NCBI GenBank assembly: GCA_002293005.1
Contig: DBCJ01000005.1
Coordinates: forward strand, 1 to 9,038
Origin: Ignavibacteria bacterium UBA961
GTDB lineage: Bacteria > Bacteroidota > Ignavibacteria > Kapaibacteriales > UBA961
Direction: 5' to 3'
Length of the DNA: 9,038 nucleotides
Position numbers and translations under genes: made by a program. Shown in pieces: positions 6,372 through 9,038 of this stretch. Under the pieces are notes generated by a model. The model was not told the origin of the DNA and ran no database searches. It worked only from the letters and a program-made list of their open reading frames with translations. Numbering within the stretch: the stretch's first letter is position 1; the number at the start of each line of letters is the position of its first letter.

Positions 6372-9038
6372 ATGATGAGAATTCCACACTTGATACGATA
6401 TATAACAATACTCTGCACTGCAATTACGGCATATGCTCAGCAACCTCTCATCATGATTCCCGATAAGCCGACACAAAGTGATTCAATCACTTTGTACTTT
6501 AATGCCGAGCAAGGCAATCGCGCCTTGTACAATTGGAAAGGAGATGTTTTTCTTCATTCAGGTGTAATTACGCAAAAAAGTGCGACAAATACCTCTTGGC
6601 AACATGTACGTGGTGAATGGGGGAAAACCATCCCCGCATTGCAACTCAAGAGAGAGAGCGACAACTTATATTCATTCAGACTTCATCCAAGAAGTTTCTA
6701 TGGTCTTGAATCTGATGAATCCATTTTACGATTGGCATTTGTATTTAGGAATGCTGACGGTACCAAAGCTGCAAAACATAGTGATGATCGAGACTTTTAT
6801 CTGGATTATCCTGGCTCGGATTCTCTCAAATCAATCAATGAGATCATTCTGGAAAGTCTGAAAAAAGAGAATTCTCCAAATCCCGATTCACTTTTTTGTC
6901 GCGGATATTTTCAAGACAGTTTAGGCTTGATTTTATATGTCGGTGATGAGAAGATTTCCATTGAGAATTTTGGAGACAATATTCTTCGCTTCAGTCTTGA
7001 CACGGCTGAATTTCCTGCAATCAAGAATAAGCAAGCCATAATTGGAGGAAAAACAAATCATCAATTCATGGCAATCGATGCAGGAGCATTTTTTCAATTC
7101 AAATCTTTGAATAATGCAATAAGTCTTCTCATACAAAAACAACCATTTTCAATATCTGTGTTTCGTGATAGCATACTCGTATTCAAAGAAGATCGTGGAT
7201 TGTTTTTCAAGCCAAAATCCAGAGGACTCTCCACTTCTCTCAGACCCGGTGAGGCAATCTTTGGTGGTGGATCAAGAGCATTGCCAATGAATCGAAGAGG
7301 ACATATTTTCCCTCTTTATAATACGGCAGTCTATGGATATGCAAATGGAGTGAATCAACTCAATGTTTCCATTCCATTTTTTGTTTCCACATCCAATTAT
7401 GGCTTATTGATTGATTCCCCGATTGCCGGTGCGATTGACTGTGGAGTGAGTGAAAAAAACACATTCAAAATCGCGCAAACACATGGTAGACTTTCCTATT
7501 TTCTCATCATCGATTCAAATTATGAGTCGATCTTGAAACATTATGCGGAACTCACGGGCAAACAACCTCTTCCACCGCTTTGGTCGATGGGATATATCCA
7601 ATCTCGCTATGGATATAAATCTCAAACGGAAGTATTGAATTTGGTGCAAGACTTTCAAAAATCAGATATCCCTTTGGACGCTATTGTTTTGGATCTCTTC
7701 TGGTTTGGAGACAAGCAACAGATGGGTTCTTTTGATTGGGATTCCAAGAATTGGCCTGATCCGCTTGGCATGATGCGAACTCTTAAAAAAAGGAATATTC
7801 ATACAATTCTCATCACTGAACCATATTTCACAAAGAGTTCTTCGCAGTATTCCATCGCTGAAAAGCAAGGATTATTCACCAAAACCGAACAGGGTGCTAC
7901 ATATCTTCTGAAAGATTTCTGGGCAGGAAGTGCTTCCCTTTTGGATCTTACAAATCCCAAGTCTACATCATGGATGGGTCAATTATATGCCAAACACATG
8001 AATACAGGAGTATCGGGTTGGTGGTGTGATTTGGGCGAACCTGAAATGCATCCTTTGGACATGCAACATCTGGGTGGTTCCACACTTGAAACACATAATA
8101 ATTACTCCATGCATTGGATGGATGTTTTGGATCAGACACATAAACAATATGCTCCCGGCAATCGCTTATTCAATCTAATTCGTTCGGGCGGACCTGGCAT
8201 GCAAAGATATTCAGCATTTCCTTGGTCGGGTGATGTGCAAAGAAGTGCTTCCGGACTTCAAGCACAAATTCCCATCATGCTTGGTATGAGCATGAGCGGA
8301 GTGGGATATATGCATTCGGATTTGGGAGGATTTACGGGTGGTCCCAAAAATGAGAAATTATATACTCGATGGATGCAATTCGGGGCTTTCACACCAATCA
8401 TGAGAGCACATGGCGAGGGCGTTCCGTCTGAGCCAATCTATTATTCCGATTCAATCAAATCAATCGTGCAATATTTCATAAAATTGAGAATGCAATTCTT
8501 ACCATATAATTATACGATGGCATTTCAAAATGCACGATATGGCACTCCACTTGCAAGACCAATCTTTTGGAATGGTCCTTCAAGCAAAGAATTCACCGAT
8601 ATCAATGATCAATATTATTGGGGGAATGATATCATCGTAGCCCCTATTCTTCACCCGGATTCAACTTCAAGGAAAGTTATACTTCCTCCCGGGAATTGGT
8701 TCGATTTTTGGTCCAATTATCGCATTCCTGGAAATTCCAATTTCACGATGCCTGCACCACTCAATATGATTCCGCTCTTTGTGAAAGGTGGTTCTGTCAT
8801 ACCATTGACCTTCCCCATCAACAATACCGCTAGTTATGCAGGTGATTCACTTCTACTCATCTATTTCCGTGATAGTTCGATCACTGAAGTGAAATCACAA
8901 GTATTCTTTGATGATGGATTTTCTTCCTCAAGTTTGAAGGATGGAAATTTCAGACTGCTGGGTATTCAAGTGAAAGAAGATAAAGCTCAGCAAATGATAC
9001 AATTCTCTATGAATACCATGGAAGGAAATGGCTATGCA
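6372..9038 (+). CDS. Secreted GH31 alpha-glucosidase / alpha-transglucosidase with N-terminal accessory domain (3' truncated)
   Basis: The frame is open from 6372 to the window edge (889 codons, no stop), so the C-terminus is missing. Residues 1-22 are a signal peptide (hydrophobic core IRYITILCTAITAYA, likely cleavage after AYA); C15 is not in a lipobox. Residues about 25-147 resemble the beta-sandwich module that precedes the catalytic part of secreted Bacteroidota amylases (GDVFLHSGVIT at 57-67, then W76, W83 and LAFVFRNADGT). Residues about 155-395 form the GH31 N-terminal beta-domain, about 400-730 the catalytic barrel, and about 735 onward the C-terminal beta-domains. The nucleophile is D553 in GWWCDLGEPE and the acid/base is D621 in PWSGD; HSDLGGF follows. 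GH31 enzymes of this kind split alpha-linked glucose from oligosaccharides with retention, or transfer it: the DLGEPE type also occurs in 4-alpha-glucosyltransferases, so hydrolysis versus transfer is undecided. It is probably periplasmic or surface-located and, as third gene of the operon, may feed SemiSWEET. Confidence 0.95.
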   Translation, partial: MMRIPHLIRYITILCTAITAYAQQPLIMIPDKPTQSDSITLYFNAEQGNRALYNWKGDVFLHSGVITQKSATNTSWQHVRGEWGKTIPALQLKRESDNLYSFRLHPRSFYGLESDESILRLAFVFRNADGTKAAKHSDDRDFYLDYPGSDSLKSINEIILESLKKENSPNPDSLFCRGYFQDSLGLILYVGDEKISIENFGDNILRFSLDTAEFPAIKNKQAIIGGKTNHQFMAIDAGAFFQFKSLNNAISLLIQKQPFSISVFRDSILVFKEDRGLFFKPKSRGLSTSLRPGEAIFGGGSRALPMNRRGHIFPLYNTAVYGYANGVNQLNVSIPFFVSTSNYGLLIDSPIAGAIDCGVSEKNTFKIAQTHGRLSYFLIIDSNYESILKHYAELTGKQPLPPLWSMGYIQSRYGYKSQTEVLNLVQDFQKSDIPLDAIVLDLFWFGDKQQMGSFDWDSKNWPDPLGMMRTLKKRNIHTILITEPYFTKSSSQYSIAEKQGLFTKTEQGATYLLKDFWAGSASLLDLTNPKSTSWMGQLYAKHMNTGVSGWWCDLGEPEMHPLDMQHLGGSTLETHNNYSMHWMDVLDQTHKQYAPGNRLFNLIRSGGPGMQRYSAFPWSGDVQRSASGLQAQIPIMLGMSMSGVGYMHSDLGGFTGGPKNEKLYTRWMQFGAFTPIMRAHGEGVPSEPIYYSDSIKSIVQYFIKLRMQFLPYNYTMAFQNARYGTPLARPIFWNGPSSKEFTDINDQYYWGNDIIVAPILHPDSTSRKVILPPGNWFDFWSNYRIPGNSNFTMPAPLNMIPLFVKGGSVIPLTFPINNTASYAGDSLLLIYFRDSSITEVKSQVFFDDGFSSSSLKDGNFRLLGIQVKEDKAQQMIQFSMNTMEGNGYA

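Noticed and set aside
6580..6861. Plus-strand open frame of 93 codons within the GH31 gene
   Set aside because: It is in another frame of the GH31 coding sequence, which has a signal peptide, the accessory module and catalytic motifs in an unbroken frame.
1..9038. Search for tRNA/rRNA genes, CRISPR arrays, insertion sequences, attachment sites or prophage/defence genes
   Set aside because: Nothing of these kinds is visible. Nearly all sequence is accounted for by six recognisable genes.

Overview
The window holds six protein genes and no RNA gene, mobile element, CRISPR array or long repeat that I can see. The DNA is AT-rich and densely coding. The N-terminus of ClpC, the GH31 enzyme with a Bacteroidota-style accessory domain, and the SulP-carbonic anhydrase fusion together suggest the Bacteroidota/Chlorobiota/Ignavibacteriota (FCB) group. 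A strong Shine-Dalgarno sequence before clpC fits the Chlorobi/Ignavibacteria side better than typical Bacteroidia. This placement is inference from protein flavour, not from a marker gene.

Layout, left to right. (1) Bases 2-247, plus strand: the C-terminal end of a Rieske 2Fe-2S protein, cut off by the window edge. (2) Bases 223-2427, minus strand: a SulP-family anion transporter fused through a STAS-like segment to a beta-carbonic anhydrase. It converges on the Rieske gene, and the two 3' ends overlap by 25 bp. (3) Bases 2493-5036, minus strand: clpC, a complete Hsp100 unfoldase 65 bp upstream of the transporter and probably able to be cotranscribed with it. The 65 bp gap holds a promoter-like element and a small hairpin followed by nine T. 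(4) Bases 5037-5286: a 250 bp divergent promoter region. (5) Bases 5287 to the window end, plus strand: a tight run of three genes separated by 5-6 bp. They encode a glycerophosphodiester phosphodiesterase, a SemiSWEET sugar transporter, and a large secreted GH31 alpha-glucosidase/transglucosidase. The GH31 gene runs off the right edge with no stop codon and is open for 889 codons.

How the genes work together. The right-hand operon looks like carbon scavenging: a secreted enzyme releases glucose from alpha-glucans, a small membrane carrier moves the sugar, and a cytosolic phosphodiesterase recovers glycerol-3-phosphate from phospholipid head groups. The left part combines quinol oxidation (Rieske), bicarbonate/CO2 or anion handling (SulP-CA) and protein quality control (ClpC), with no obvious shared pathway. 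I see no defence system or clearly undescribed system. The most notable points are the three-part SulP-STAS-CA fusion, the residues around the Rieske cluster, the SemiSWEET/GH31 coupling and the odd leader of clpC.
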